Translations under genes and position numbers: made by a program
The notes under the pieces: generated by a model
Database searches by the model: none
Told to the model about the DNA's origin: nothing
What the model saw: only the letters and a program-made list of their open reading frames with translations
Source of the DNA: Unio delphinus
Taxonomy: Eukaryota > Mollusca > Bivalvia > Unionida > Unionidae
Length of the DNA: 64,000 nucleotides
Reading direction: 5' to 3'
Assembly (NCBI GenBank): GCA_029339505.1
Contig: JAQISU010000094.1
Coordinates: 2,882,001-2,946,000 of the forward strand
Part shown: in pieces, positions 23,831 to 35,945 of the stretch
Layout: each line of letters opens with the position of its first letter
Position numbering within the stretch: position 1 is the first letter of the stretch

Positions 23831-24411
23831 ACACTCGGTTTATGAATTATTGTATTAAAAGTGTCATGTTTTCTGTCTTGAAAATTTAAAAGATCTAACT
23901 CATTAAAATGTGTGGTCCATTAAGTATAACAGATATTGCTATAAAAAATATATTACAGTATATACTCACATGTAAGTCAAGGCAAACTGTATGAACCCAG
24001 AATTGTCATTGCAAAATTCGTTTGCAGATATCAGATCTGGGTCTCCTCAATTTGTTCGGAGTAATCTGTAAAGCAAGCAACATCAACCCAGACCTGTTGG
24101 TGTTTTATGTCTGTATTTTTTACAGTTGGGCTTATATGCAAGTATGAATCATTTATGTTGTAGCAACAGCATCATAGTGTATTAGATTTTTATTTTATGC
24201 TCAGCAGTGAATTACTTGATTTTCTAGTTAAAATAATATTGATATTTCACTGCAGTGAAAAAATAACAGTGAAAAAATAACATTGAAAAAATAACAATAT
24301 TTTTTCACTACAGGAACCACATTTTTGGGTCAGAACATACTTACGTAAGAAATCTGCTCTTTCACTGTGTCACAAACTTGAGGTAGCCAACGTATGTGAG
24401 CATAAAATAAA
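23831..24411. other. NCLX intron, unassigned part
   Basis: No gene. Three direct copies of a 15-bp unit (GTGAAAAAATAACA with variants) lie at about 24254-24300, followed by an inverted TTTTTTCACT. Confidence 0.45.
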
Positions 24412-24413
24412 AA

Positions 24414-24569
24414 GAATATTTGCTTGAAACGAGTGAATAACGGATATATTTCATCTCTTGGATAAAAACTCTAGTATTTTCACTCGTGGCTTTGCCACTC
24501 GTGAAAATAATGAGTTTTTCATCCACTCGATGAAATATATCCGTTATTCACTCGTTTCAAGCAAATATC
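24414..24569. mobile_element. foldback MITE
   Basis: A near-perfect hairpin of about 155 bp. The left arm AATATTTGCTTGAAACGAGT, GAATAACGGATATATTTCATC and TATTTTCACTCGTGG is mirrored by CCACTCGTGAAAATA, GATGAAATATATCCGTTATTC and ACTCGTTTCAAGCAAATAT. The loop is only a few bases, around GCTTTG. Such long-stem elements are non-autonomous DNA transposons; the parent family is not recognised. Confidence 0.8.
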
Positions 24570-24732
24570 CTCTATATATTTAATGATTTCCTGAACTACT
24601 GTCAATTCTAAAGCTTTAGATAAGTTGCGGCCTGGAATTATCTCTGAAACTTTCAACCTTTTTGGGTTATTCATGTTTGTTTTCTTATGGAGCTTGGAGT
24701 TGCATGCATAATTGTTATATAATGTATTATCT

Positions 24733-24737
<5 letters not shown>

Positions 24738-24769
<32 letters not shown>
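24738..24769. repeat. (TA)n microsatellite
   Basis: About 15 TA units. A second run lies at 24893-24916. The two flank the hairpin element at 24770-24880. Confidence 0.9.
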
Positions 24770-24774
<5 letters not shown>

Positions 24775-24880
24775 CCTGTCTTGAGAGACCAGGTTCTCCA
24801 TGTACAGATTACAGATTTATTGGTTATATAGTGTTATGAACTGTTATCAGAGACCAACTGTCTTTCAAGACAGGTTCCAT
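24770..24880. mobile_element. small hairpin MITE between two TA runs
   Basis: The inverted arms AACCTGTCTTGAGAGACCAGG and CCAACTGTCTTTCAAGACAGGTT enclose ~70 bp. The TA runs on both sides suggest insertion into a TA microsatellite, as Tc1/mariner-type MITEs do (inference). Confidence 0.55.
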
Positions 24881-25021
24881 TGTCTATGTATATTATATAT
24901 ATATATATATATATATTGTCAGTATACATATTCGCAGGTTTGTGAACTGTTTTGGTAATCATTGGAAGTATATATGTTTTATTATCATGTCATTATGCTA
25001 TGATTCATTTTCTACATTCAG

Positions 25022-25189
25022 GGGCAGGTGTGTTTGTGACAACAGTGGTGGCTGGGACAATAGCAATTATCTGCCCCTTTGACTGCATGCAGCGCCCATT
25101 TCTCCGAGATGTGATATTCTTCGTGGCGGCTCTTTTCTATACATTTGTCATCCTCTGGGATAAAAAGATAACAAAGTTCGAAGCTATAG
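25022..25189 (+). CDS. SLC8B1: NCLX (SLC8B1) exon: membrane segments after alpha-1
   Basis: 56 codons plus phase bases: GAGVFVTTVVAGTIAIICPF, DCMQRPFLRDVIFFVAALFY and TFVILWDKKITKFEAIG. The V-x-TTVVAG helix, the RPFLRD turn and the following hydrophobic segment are the conserved core of the first half of NCLX. The acceptor is CATTCAG and the donor ATAG/GTAAGA. Phase 1 at both ends agrees with both neighbours. Confidence 0.92.
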
Positions 25190-25912
25190 GTAAGATATCA
25201 CACCACAATCATGTTTTTTTAATTATTATTCCTGTTATTTCATTGAACTTTTGAAACATTTTCAATAATTACTGTGCATGTTATGCTGATTTGGAAGCAG
25301 ATTGGGACATATGATACTGGGACCCCACAATCAGTGATGTCGTCTGTGTTTACATAAAATAGCTACATTCATATATGTGAATCTCTATCAGATCTGTATA
25401 CAGAAAATGAAATATGTTTTAAAATAAGCATTTCAGGTGAAATCATACTTTTATTGTCATAAACATCCCATTGTTGTTCTAATGTATTCATGCATTTTAA
25501 TTCTCCATCATTCTTTTTTGCTATTTGGAAATTGGAATCTCCCAAAATACGTAACTTAAAGACTCACTTATAAGACAAGTCCAACTGATAACAGCAAAGA
25601 CCCAGATCTGCCGCCACGTAATATGTCAGAATATCTGGATCTGTGTGGTTTTGTGAGTAATATCCAGTAGAATAAACAAAATAGACCGTGATCTGTATGT
25701 GCATTATGCTATGGTAAATCAGGATCTTTGTTTTTTTGCAGTTTAACTCGATTTAAAACTTGGAAACACAGATTCCCAGTATATATGGTATATGATTGAG
25801 AAGTCTTAAAATGCCATGGGAATAAATCAGTTGGAAACTAAAGTTTTGTTAACCAATGTTACTGAAAAGTTGTGAAAATTTTATTTTATTTTATTTTTTT
25901 GTCCATTTACAG
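25190..25912. other. NCLX intron
   Basis: No element recognised. Acceptor TTTACAG. Confidence 0.7.
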
Positions 25913-26020
25913 GTTTTGTCGTGATGTATGTTGTCTATGTACTGGTTGTAGTAATAGGCAGGTTTATCTACACACGTAGCAAAAATGGAACAGTGCAATG
26001 CAACAATGTTGACAGTCCAG
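25913..26020 (+). CDS. SLC8B1: NCLX (SLC8B1) exon: fifth membrane segment and loop start
   Basis: Codes for FVVMYVVYVLVVVIGRFIYT, then RSKNGTVQCNNVDSP. A hydrophobic helix ending in a basic patch leads into the central loop that joins the two halves of the exchanger. The donor is CCAG/GTATGT, phase 1. Confidence 0.9.
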
Positions 26021-26184
26021 GTATGTTTTGTATACTGTGCAGAATGGTTATCATGTGTCCATTTAACCAAATGTTTCTGTATCCAAATGACAATATTTGT
26101 ATTAAAATAATCTCATATTTTTGGATGCAGTTCTTTTAGTTTTAGGTCTCTTGTTTATCTGTAAATAAGTGCAAAAGCTTTCTG

Positions 26185-26618
26185 GTTATTGGAGCTTCAT
26201 CGTAACATTATTAATGTCACTTTACTTTCTTGGTTATTTGGTTCATTGTAACATTACTAATGACACTTTGATTTCTTGGTTATTTGGTTCATTGTAACAT
26301 TATTAATGTCACTTTGCTTTCTTGGTTATTGGGGCCTCATTGTAACAGTACTAATGTCAAATTGCTTTCTTGGTTATTGGGACTTCATCGTAATATTATT
26401 GTCACTTTGCTTTCTTGGTTATTGGGACTTCATTATAACATTAACAATGTGAATTTATGTCAGTTTGCTTTTTTGGTTATTCAGGCTTCATTGTAAGATT
26501 ATTAATGTCACTTTGCTTTCTTGTTTATTGGGGCTTCATTGTGAGAGAATTAATGTCACTTTTATTTCTTGGTTATTGGAACTTCATTGAAACATTAATA
26601 ATGTCACTTTGCTATCAA
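26185..26618. repeat. ~49-bp degenerate minisatellite
   Basis: About eight imperfect copies of a unit containing CTTTGCTTTCTTGGTTATTGG, GGCTTCATTGTAACATTA and TTAATGTCA. Confidence 0.75.
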
Positions 26619-27424
26619 GCACATTTGATTAAACAAGTTTTTGTTTTCAATGTGAAGAACTATTCATGCAAGACCACCTTCATCAGCAAGACTGTTTTCT
26701 TTTATATGATGACATCAACTGAGCAAGAGATAACGAACATTTTATAAACACAGATTCCCAGTCACAAAATATATTTATTTATAGCAAATAATGATTGTTC
26801 TGTTCTAGTGTGTGTTGAGAAATTTTAAATGTTCCATAAACCTTCGATAACTTGAAGTGCTATGGAATCAAGATTTGATTTTAAGATTTTGGTTGGTTTG
26901 AATTATTGAAACCACCTGCAAGACCATTGATATATATTCAACTATAACTAAATATTTGTAATTATCAGTAATATGTTATTATGCTGATTAGCTGTTATAT
27001 GCATTATTCTGCTTAATTTCATGTAATTGAAATACACATTTGGGGGCATTTTGCTGAAATTTATGCATAATGACTGGGATTTGGTTTAGTTTTGAGTTAG
27101 AAATTGTATTTTTACAGTGGGAATGACTTGTAACTTTTAATATTTCATGGTAATATAGTGATCTATATTTTAGCTCTTGAAGGTGATGTATGTATGAAGC
27201 TTTTGAAGACTTAAGACGGAGCAATCATGTGTTTTGACTGGTATGAGGTACTTGACTTGAGTGACTGAAGGTAGAGTTTTGAAGACTTTGCCATATCTGG
27301 GGATGCTCAGATGGTTTCACCAAACTTCCCAAAGATCTTGATCTTGGTTGTTCATATGATTGATCCTAAGATTATTCCTAAGATTGATCTTTTTGTCAGA
27401 TTTATCCTAAAATAGCTCTTATAA
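26619..27424. other. NCLX intron, unassigned part
   Basis: No gene or element seen. Confidence 0.5.
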
Positions 27425-27745
27425 GATTGCTCTTTGGATCATTTATAAAACAGGTTCTAAGATGGCTGATAAGATTGGTCATAAGATCATTCATTAGATT
27501 GGTTCTAAAATCATTTATGAAATTGGTTCGAAGATCATTCATTAGATTGGTTCTAAGATCGTTAATTAGGTTGGTTCTAAGATCATTCATAAGATTGGTT
27601 CTGAGACCATTCATAAGATTGGTTCTAAGATCTTTCATTAGACTGGTTATAAGATCATTCATTATTCATTAGATTGGTTCTAGGGCCATTCCTTTTGTTG
27701 GTTCTAAGATTATTCATTAGGTTGGTTCTAAGATAATTCATATTA
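27425..27745. repeat. 24-bp minisatellite
   Basis: About thirteen copies of a 24-bp unit close to ATTCATTAGATTGGTTCTAAGATC with small variants. Being eight codons long it stays open on both strands (an LRTNLMND repeat on minus). This is a repeat effect, not evidence of a gene. Confidence 0.85.
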
Positions 27746-29240
27746 TTTATCTTATGAACTTTCTTAGATAATAAATTGTGTCTTAGGACTTCCATAGCAA
27801 AGATACCCCTTGTAAACGTTTTGGAAGCCAGTGACATTTTTTGAAATAAGTTACTGAAGCTCGGTATTCATAAAAAATAATTTAGATTGAACACTTAGTC
27901 TTTTCACGAACTATCTATACAAAAAATTCAGATGTTATTTTCATTATTATTACTTTGGTTTATATTATTTCATTAAAAAAATGTAGATCTTTTCTTTGAA
28001 AAACTGGTGGTTGTGCGTTTCTTTATTAGTGGATAGTTACATATTTCTGCATTTATATAAAAACAAATTCCCCCAAATATCTTTGCCGTTAACAATTAGT
28101 GCTGATTAATGTACACAGATAACATTGCAAATGCTGGGACATGTGTATAAATAAAATTTCAATAAGAATTCAGGATCATAAAGATGTGAATGTTGGCCAT
28201 AATATTGTAGCTAAAGACTTACATGTTTTGCAAATGTGGAATATATAGTTTTATTTGGCTGTTTTTGTGCGTTGTCGTCATTTTTAGGCATTATTGGCTA
28301 TATCATGCTGAGGATATGGGAGTCAAGTGCCTTTCCCAAAGACATACTGAAACAACCTGGAATATATTTGATTTAAGACCATACAGTAGAAGAAAAATTG
28401 CCATATCAGTTTCATTTCAAGCCAGTTAGCCTGTCATTGGATTATATGAGTTGGACTTCAAATGTATTCCCATGTGTCATATTTCTTAGATGGTGCGTTT
28501 TTAGAACCAGGATCAAGTGCATGTTTTGAGATTTTGACATTAATTGAACAAAAAGTATATGAGTATCCCTTAAAATTATTTCAAAGTCCATCTTGAATAA
28601 TGTAATAATGCTTAAACAAGTTTTTAAAAAAAATCAAAAATATTAACTCCGGTCATTCTGCCAAAGTCTTTTTAGGTTGGTCTCTCCTTTTTATCTTGCC
28701 TCCATCAAAGGTTGGTTAATTTTTATTCAGAGACATTGAAGCCATCATGGACTACCTTTGATCCCGGTATAACTTATAATGCCTCATTAAATATTCTGTA
28801 TTTGGCCGTTAACTCTCCAGATTACAATAGTAAGACACTTAACTACACACAAGCCTTCATAAGCCGATTACTCAGCTTTACATCATTGAAATCGCACCCT
28901 TGTGGCTGCCTAAATATTGACCACACCCATTCATGAAAGCAGTTTTATTTCCAGGCATGAATTTGCCACCTTTGCTTGATGCACATGGGAAACAATAATT
29001 AGGTGCAGAATTCCATAGGAACTCCCTTGCACATGGTATAAAGACATTGTCTTCTGTTGTGCTATTCATACATCTGGACTAGTTTATGCATAGTTGAGCA
29101 TTTATGCTTCTCCTAGACTACACAGTTAGAAGTATGATGCTCATCATTTCCTCATCCTTTTACCTTTTTTATAATGCTCTGCATTTCCTTATCCTATTAT
29201 CTGTTTGATGATGCTCGTTTTCTTCATCTTCTTACCTCTT
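27746..29240. other. NCLX intron, unassigned part
   Basis: No gene or element recognised. Confidence 0.45.
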
Positions 29241-29244
29241 CTTT

Positions 29245-29420
29245 GATACTGTTTAATGATGCTCAGCATTTCCTCATCTTACCTGTTTAATGATGCTCAG
29301 CATTTCCTCATCTTACCTGTTTAATGATGCTCAGCATTTCCTCATCTTACCTGTTTAATGATGCTCAGCATTTCCTCATCTTACCTGTTTAATGATGCTC
29401 AGCATTTCCTGATCTTATCT
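29245..29420. repeat. 34-bp minisatellite
   Basis: Four to five near-identical copies of TGTTTAATGATGCTCAGCATTTCC plus TCATCTTACC, with a diverged copy upstream near 29160-29245. Confidence 0.85.
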
Positions 29421-29865
29421 TTTCTAATAATAATGTAATTGGGTTATGTTTTTGATGGAGAAAAAAAACCCATAGTTTTGGAGTAATTTAAATTTTTTAA
29501 TAATATATTCCTGATCACTTTATACATTATCCCTCCCTCCATTCCATGAAATGTGAGTGTCCTACTTCAGGTTTCACTCCAGTAAAACTGGTTTTATCCA
29601 GCATACTGATGGCCACCCAGTGAGTTTAATGGGAGAGGGGTAATCTTTAAGAATTACCTCCTTTTGTCTATATTTCATTTATATGGAAACCATTTTCTTA
29701 TCGTTATGGGAAAGCTCGATTTCAAGGTATCAGAGCAACGTCTTAATGTTAATGTGATTGGTTAGTATTATCAGAAAACATAATTCGCTGAAAAAGATTA
29801 TACAAGCTGAATAACATTGCAAAAGTCTACATGTTTAGTCCCAGTTACAATTGATTCTTCAAAAT

Positions 29866-30108
29866 GCCTTAAGGGGCCCCGAGTGGTCTAATGTGCTCTC
29901 CGTTACGGATCACTGCCATCTCACCTCTGTCTGCGTGGGTTCGAGTCTCAGATTCAGCCAATGTGGGTATGTGAGAAAACTTACCGGTAGCTTCTCATGG
30001 GTCGGTGGTTCTTTCCGGGGTTTTCCTCCACAATTAATACTGGCTGCCATGTATAACCTATCTGGTGCTGAAAATGGCGTTAAACCTGACAGCAATAACA
30101 ACAACAAA
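29866..30108 (+). repeat. tRNA-derived SINE, family A
   Basis: Head GGGGCCCCGAGTGGTCTAAT, box-B-like GGGTTCGAGTCTCAG at about 29938, then TTACCGGTAGCTTCTCATGG, TTCTTTCCGGGG, TGGCTGCCATGTATAACC and GTGCTGAAAATGGCGTTAAAC with a tail of CAA/CAG triplets. Well preserved. Confidence 0.85.
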
Positions 30109-30129
30109 ATGCCTAAGTACAGTGTTGTT

Positions 30130-30665
30130 TATCATATAACACAGACTTGATTTAAAGTGCCTCCATATAATACTGTCCTTTACATAACATTGCCACAATA
30201 TAGACTTGATTTAAAGTGTCTTTTTCTTGTACAACACAGTCTTTTTATTAAAGTGCCTTACTAGTGCAGTCCCTCAATCGAATAACACAAGCTTGATATA
30301 AAGCACCATATTATAGTGCAGTCCCACATATAACACAGACTCGATATTAATGTACCTTATTATAGTGTGGTCTCACACATAACACAGGCCTGATTTAAAG
30401 TGTCTTTGCATCTTGCTTTTCTTCACATACCACAGGCCTGATTTAAAGTGTCTTTGCATCTTGCTTTTCTTCACATAACACAGGCCTGATTTAAAGTGTC
30501 TTTGCAACTTGCTTTTCTTCACATAACACAGGCCTGATTTAAAGTGTCTTTGCATTTTGCTTTTCTTCACATACCACAGGCCTGATTTAAAGTGTCTTTG
30601 CATCTTGCTTTTCTTCACATAGCACAGGCCTGATTTAAAGTGCTTCATTGTAATGTTGAACTTCA
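30130..30665. repeat. 48-bp minisatellite with diverged flank
   Basis: From about 30383 to 30650 there are five to six close copies of a 48-bp unit with CACAGGCCTGATTTAAAGTG and TCTTTGCATCTTGCTTTTCTTC. Upstream (30130-30380) older diverged copies keep only the GATTTAAAGTG core. Confidence 0.85.
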
Positions 30666-30954
30666 TATAATACAGATTTGATATAAAGTTATGGCAATGT
30701 CTGTCCTATAACATGGGTATCATCTTAGCCACCTCACTTGTAATGCAATATGGCTCCTCATTAAAGCATTTTGTGAATCACTGTTGTATTCAGGAAACTA
30801 TGTATGTAATAAAAATATTCTGTAAATGTATTGACTTGGACAGTTATATAGCAAAACTTGGTCACCGTGCCTGTTTTTTTAAATTCTTGACTGATTTGTG
30901 TTTTCCTGTATACCAATTAGTATTCTATCAACTATTTGTGCATTTTTATGGAGA

Positions 30955-31345
30955 TTTATTCCTAGAAATGAGGGGAAATAAGTCATGATGTTGTAATTTA
31001 GAGATTTTAATCCCCATACTTTTTCCTAGAAATGAGGGGAAATAAGTCATGATGATGGAATTTAGAGATTTTAATCCCCATACTTTTTCCTAGAAATGAG
31101 GGGAAATAAGTCATGATGTTGGAATTTAGAGATTTTAATCCCCATACTTTTTCCTAGAAATGAGGGGAAATAAGTCATGATGTTGGAATTTAGAGATTTT
31201 AATCCCCATACTTTTTCCTAGAAATGAGGGGAAATAAGTCATGATGTTGGAATTTAGAGATTTTAATCCCCATACTTTTTCCTAGAAATGGGGGGATATA
31301 AGTCATGATGTTGGAATTTAGAGATTTTAATCGCCATTATTTTTC
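30955..31345. repeat. 64-bp minisatellite
   Basis: Six nearly identical copies of a 64-bp unit (TTTTTCCTAGAAATGAGGGG, AAATAAGTCATGATGTTGG, AATTTAGAGATTTTAATCCCC). High identity means recent expansion. Confidence 0.9.
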
Positions 31346-31620
31346 TAGACGTGTTCGGAATATATTAAGATACCATCATAATCAGATCTTGATGTAAATC
31401 TAGCTATTCAAGTGTAATTAATAGTTTAGAAAATTGGTCAGGGCAGCATGGTTGCAGCATATGTTTTATTTACTTTCTCACTGGGAATGTATTAACACAT
31501 TGTATAGTTTTGCTTTTGTTAATGAGATTACAATTATCCAAATTAGTTTTGACACAGAATTTAAAAAATGCTATGCTTGTGAAAATTTCTGCACTTAGCT
31601 GTTATATTTAACTTTTTCAG

Positions 31621-31668
31621 CAGTTATTCAAAATCCTGGTATACTGGATGATGATGCTCTCAACTCAG
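31621..31668 (+). CDS. SLC8B1: NCLX (SLC8B1) acidic micro-exon, first copy
   Basis: A 48-bp exon, phase 1 at both ends, coding for (A)VIQNPGILDDDALNS. The acceptor is TTTTTCAG/CAG, a NAGNAG tandem acceptor, so an Ala may be included or skipped. The donor is TCAG/GTACGT. A second exon of the same shape and sequence follows at 36388. It sits in the central loop of NCLX, which in human carries regulatory phosphorylation. Either copy can be skipped without a frameshift. Confidence 0.75.
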
Positions 31669-31881
31669 GTACGTCTTGGCTAGATATGTTTGCAGGCTCC
31701 TTCTCACTCAAGATAGAAGTGAACTGATGTGTTGCACAGGCTAGTTAGTTGAGCTGGTCCCTACTCATATTAGATGTGAGCATTTTTGTTACATAATTTA
31801 AATGGGTGTGCTAGCATCCACTAATTCAGGACAAAAATGAGCTCTTGTGTTACACAGTTTAGCTTTGTGTGCCGGACTCTA
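31669..31881. other. NCLX intron, part of the duplicated block
   Basis: The first ~90 bases resemble the bases after the second micro-exon (GGCTAGATATGTTTGCAGGC against GGCTAACTTTATGTGCAGGC, then TCACTCAAGATAGAAGTGAAC against TCACTCAAGGTAGAAACGAAC). Confidence 0.6.
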
Positions 31882-33877
31882 CCCAAACCAAAATTGCAAG
31901 CTTGCGCAAGCTTATTTTTGCAAGCTTATTTATTTCAAGCTTGCGCAAGCTAGTGTTTGGAACCTTGCGGCAAGCTTGTGCAACCCAAACCAAAAATGCA
32001 AGCTTGCGCAAGCTTATTTTTGAAAGCTTGCGCAAACTTATTTTTGCAAGCTTGTATATGGAATTGCTGCAAGCTTGCGCAAGCTAGTATTTGGAACCTT
32101 GCGGCAAGCTTGTGCAACCCAAACCAAAATTGCAAGCTTGCACAAGCTTGTATTTGGAATTGCCACAAGCTTATTTTTGCAAGCTTGCGCAAGCTAGTAT
32201 TTGGAATCTTGCGGCAAGCTTGCGCAACCCAAACCAATATTGCAAGCTTATTTCATGCACTCAAGCCATTCCTATTTCCACACATTTTATAGATGCCATG
32301 TTTTGCAAATATAAAGCTAATGAACTTCAACTTTGTGGAAAAATCACAATTAAAATAACATTGAGCATTATAAAAGTAACAACAATTTCAAACAAGTGCA
32401 GTACATGATATCAATTGTTGATGCCCTGCGATCTGTAGCACATTTATTGATAACTTCGTTGAAGCTAGCTTCAGTAAGACAGTTACTAGGGCTCTCCAAA
32501 TTCCTTTTTAAAATGTTTCAAAACAAAAGCATTATGAGTTATCCTTTGTGATTTTAATGTTTGGAAAATGTGTGCAAAATAACTCACGAGCAACAATAGT
32601 AACTGAAAGATAAAGGTTTATTTCTAAAAGAAATTTAATAAATATAATTTCGATCAAATTTTATTAAGGGTCTCTCTGGTATTTATATTGGTTGCAAGTT
32701 CAGGCTGAGTTGTGTGTGATGAAGCAGGAACCTGATGCTTATTAGCGTTTTTGTGCGCATTCATGCCTAATAGCGAAATCACATTACACAATTTGCAAAA
32801 CATTGTTTTCTTCGTTACCATATGGCTTTATAAATCTACACAAGACGGCACAATTGTCCTTCCAGTTGTTTCCTTCTCTTTTTCCTGGAGAAAATTCTGA
32901 ATATTCCTCTTTCCTTTTTAACATGATTAGAAGCTGAAGATTACGAAGACAAGATACTTCGACAACGGTAACTTTTTGCAAAATCAAATATGGCGGATAG
33001 AGACATGAATGGTAGCCTTGATTTCAAATGAACCAATCGTATTGTAGAACTGCATTCAAATAGTACACATGTGATGCATTCTATCAAAATAGAACCGAAT
33101 GCACGTTCTAAACTGAAAATTCCAAAGAAACTGTTATTATTTACTTTAATTAAAAAACTTATTTTTTGCCATCACAAAACATATACCTGTATTCAGGTCC
33201 GACATCATCTGACCCTGTGTCAGGTATACCTCATATTTTGGTACAAGTCTGATTTTCTTACATGCCTTTTTTGTGGAATAGCAAAGTTAAATTATGACTT
33301 ACTAAATGCTGAGAAGGTTAAAATTTCCTTGACCTACCTGCATATTTAATGATTAAATAATGTAATCTTACAGTTGGAATGTAGTGGAAAACAAATATGT
33401 TCAGCAAAAACATTATGATAAATTTCATTGTTCAAGTTATTCAGTCACTGCAAGCTTATCGAGGGTTGCAGAATGTGCACCCTAGCTACAAGCATGTGCA
33501 TGAGAGTTTGATACATGCATGGTCTCAATCTTTTACAAGAATGGTAATATATGAAGAAACTTATTGCAAGCTATTTTAAATTTATTTTCTGACACATATA
33601 AGAAAACTTGTGCAAGTTAGTTTTACTTTCTGAAGAAAAGGAATAAGCTTGCGCAAGCTAGTTTTACTTTCTGGAGCAAATATATAAGAAACCTTGTACA
33701 AGCTTGCGGTAAGCTAGTTTTACTTTCTGAAGCAAATAAGAAACCTTGTACAAGCTTGCAGTTATATCCAGCTAGTTTGCCTTAAGCCTGCACAAGCTTG
33801 CGCAAGCATCCTTGTTAGCTTATAAACATCAAATTAGCTTATCGCAAGCTTGCCACAAGGATGCATTTTGGTTTGGG
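31882..33877. mobile_element. ~2-kb DNA transposon with palindromic subterminal repeats
   Basis: Flanked by TA on both sides. The ends are inverted CCCAAACCAAAAT. The first ~390 bp and the last ~260 bp are packed with the palindrome AAGCTTGCGCAAGCTT and parts of it, and with internal repeats of the end sequence itself (near 31982, 32117 and 32227). The middle, about 32270-33600, is ordinary AT-rich DNA with no transposase seen, so it is non-autonomous. TA targets point to a Tc1/mariner-like or similar superfamily; this is inference. Confidence 0.7.
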
Positions 33878-34255
33878 TACTCAGCTTTCAAATTGGCAAA
33901 AGTGAACTCTTGTGTTGTACAGTCATTCAGCAGGCTAGGATAGTCATATCATCTGTCTGTCTCTTACCACTTAGATCAGTCCCTCCATTACCATATATTC
34001 TCCTGAACTATTAAAGTAAAATTAATGAAACTTTGAATTTATGTTGCCCATAGGTCAGCCAGCTGTAAGAGTGGAGACATCCTGGTTTCTCACTCCTTAT
34101 TTCCCCATTAGAGGACCAAAATTCAGATGTACAAAAGTTACAGTTACCGGAACATTTTCAAATAGTTTCTAACCAAACTTAATATATAGCAGGAAGAGGC
34201 ATGTTAAGAATTTTCCTTATTATGATTTATTAGGAGAGGATATTTTTGCCTTCTT
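33878..34255. other. NCLX intron, unassigned part
   Basis: No gene seen. Confidence 0.5.
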
Positions 34256-35945
34256 TACACTTATCCATTGCTTCAGAGGACCATGCCATGTATGCCTAGC
34301 TTAAATTTACTGATATAGTCAGAGGCCCTAGTCAGGTATGCTTTGTTAACACATATGCATGTCTTAAGAGGCATTAGCCAGGTATGCCTTGTTTACACTT
34401 TTCCATATGGTCAGAGGCCTTTGCCATATATGCAGCGTTTACACTTATGCATATGTTCAGTGTCCCTAGCCATGTATGCCTTGTTTACACTTATCCATAT
34501 GGTCAGAGGCCTTTGCCATATATGCAGTGTTTACACTTATGCATAAGGACAAAGGCCCTGGCCATGTATGCCTTGTTTATAAATATCAGTACCTTATGAG
34601 GCCCTAGCCAGGTATGCCTAGTTTAAATTTAATGATATAGTCAGAGGCCCTAGCTAGGTATGCCTTGTTTACGCTTATCCATATGGGCAGAGGCCCTACC
34701 CAGGTATGCCTAGTTTAAATTTAATGATATAGTCAGAGGCCCTAGCTAGGTATACATTGTTTGCACTTATCCATATGGTCAGAGGCCCTACCCAGGTATG
34801 CCTATGTTTAAATTTAATGATATAGTCAGAGGCAGTAGTCATGTATGCCTTGTTTACACTTATATGGTCAAAGGCACCTACATAGTATGCCTGGTGTACA
34901 CATATACATATCTCAAGAGGCATTCATCAGGTAGGTCTTGTTTACACTTATCCATATGGTCAGAGGCCCTACCTAGGTATGCCTTGTTTACACTTATCCA
35001 AATGGTCAGAGGCCTTAGCAAGGTATGCCTTGTTTACACTTATCCATATGGTCAGAGGTCCTAGCCAGGTATGCCTAGTTTAAATTTAATGATATAGTCA
35101 GAGGCCCTAGCTAAGTATGCCTTGTTTACACTTATCCATATGGTCAGAGGCCCTAGCCAGGTATGCCTAGTTTAAATTTAATGATATAGTCAGAGGCCCT
35201 AGCTAGGTATGCCTTGTTTACACTTATCCATATGGTCAGAGGTCCTAGCCAGGTATGCCTAGTTTAAATTTAATGATATAGTCAGAGGCCCTAGCTAGGT
35301 ATGCCTTGTTTACACTTATCCATATGGTCAGAGGCCCTACCCAGGTATGCCTAGTTTAAATTTAATGATATAGTCAGAGGCCTTAGCTAGGTAGGTATGC
35401 CTTGTTTGCACTTATCCATATGGTCAGAGGCCCTCACATATGCATATATTAAGAGGCATTAGCCAAAAAAGCCTTGTTTACACTTATCCATATGGTCAGG
35501 CCCTAGCTAGGTATGCCTTGTTTACACTTATCCAAATGGTCAGAGGCCCTAGCTAGGTATGCCTTGTTTACACTTATCCATATGGTCATAGGCCCTAGCC
35601 AGGTATGCCTAGTTTAAATTTAATGATATAGTTAGAGGCCCTAGCTAGGTATGCCTTGTTTGCACTTATCCATATGGTCAGAGGCCCTCACATATGCATA
35701 TCTTAAGAGGCATTCATCAGGTAGGTCTTGTTTACACTTATCCATATGGTTTGAGGCCCTAGCTGTGTATACCTTGTTTACACTTATCTATATCTTGAGA
35801 GTCCCTAGCCAGGTATGCCTAGTTTAAACTAAATATGGTCAGAGTCAGCAGCCATGTATGTCTTGCTTATGCTTAATCATATTTTCAGAGGCCAAAGCCA
35901 TGTATACTATGCTTACATTCGACTATATGGATAGAAGCCCAGGTA
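34256..35945. repeat. 1.7-kb minisatellite with two alternating unit types
   Basis: Unit 1 (~45 bp) is GTTTACACTTATCCATATGG TCAGAGGCCCTAGCCAGGTATGCCT. Unit 2 (~46 bp) is GTTTAAATTTAATGATATAG TCAGAGGCCCTAGCTAGGTATGCCT. They share the second half and alternate for much of the array, giving a ~91-bp higher-order period. The open frames in it are not genes. Confidence 0.9.

Noticed and set aside
34343..35064. Open frames in the 34-36 kb array
   Set aside because: Produced by the 45/46-bp repeat, with no conservation signal.
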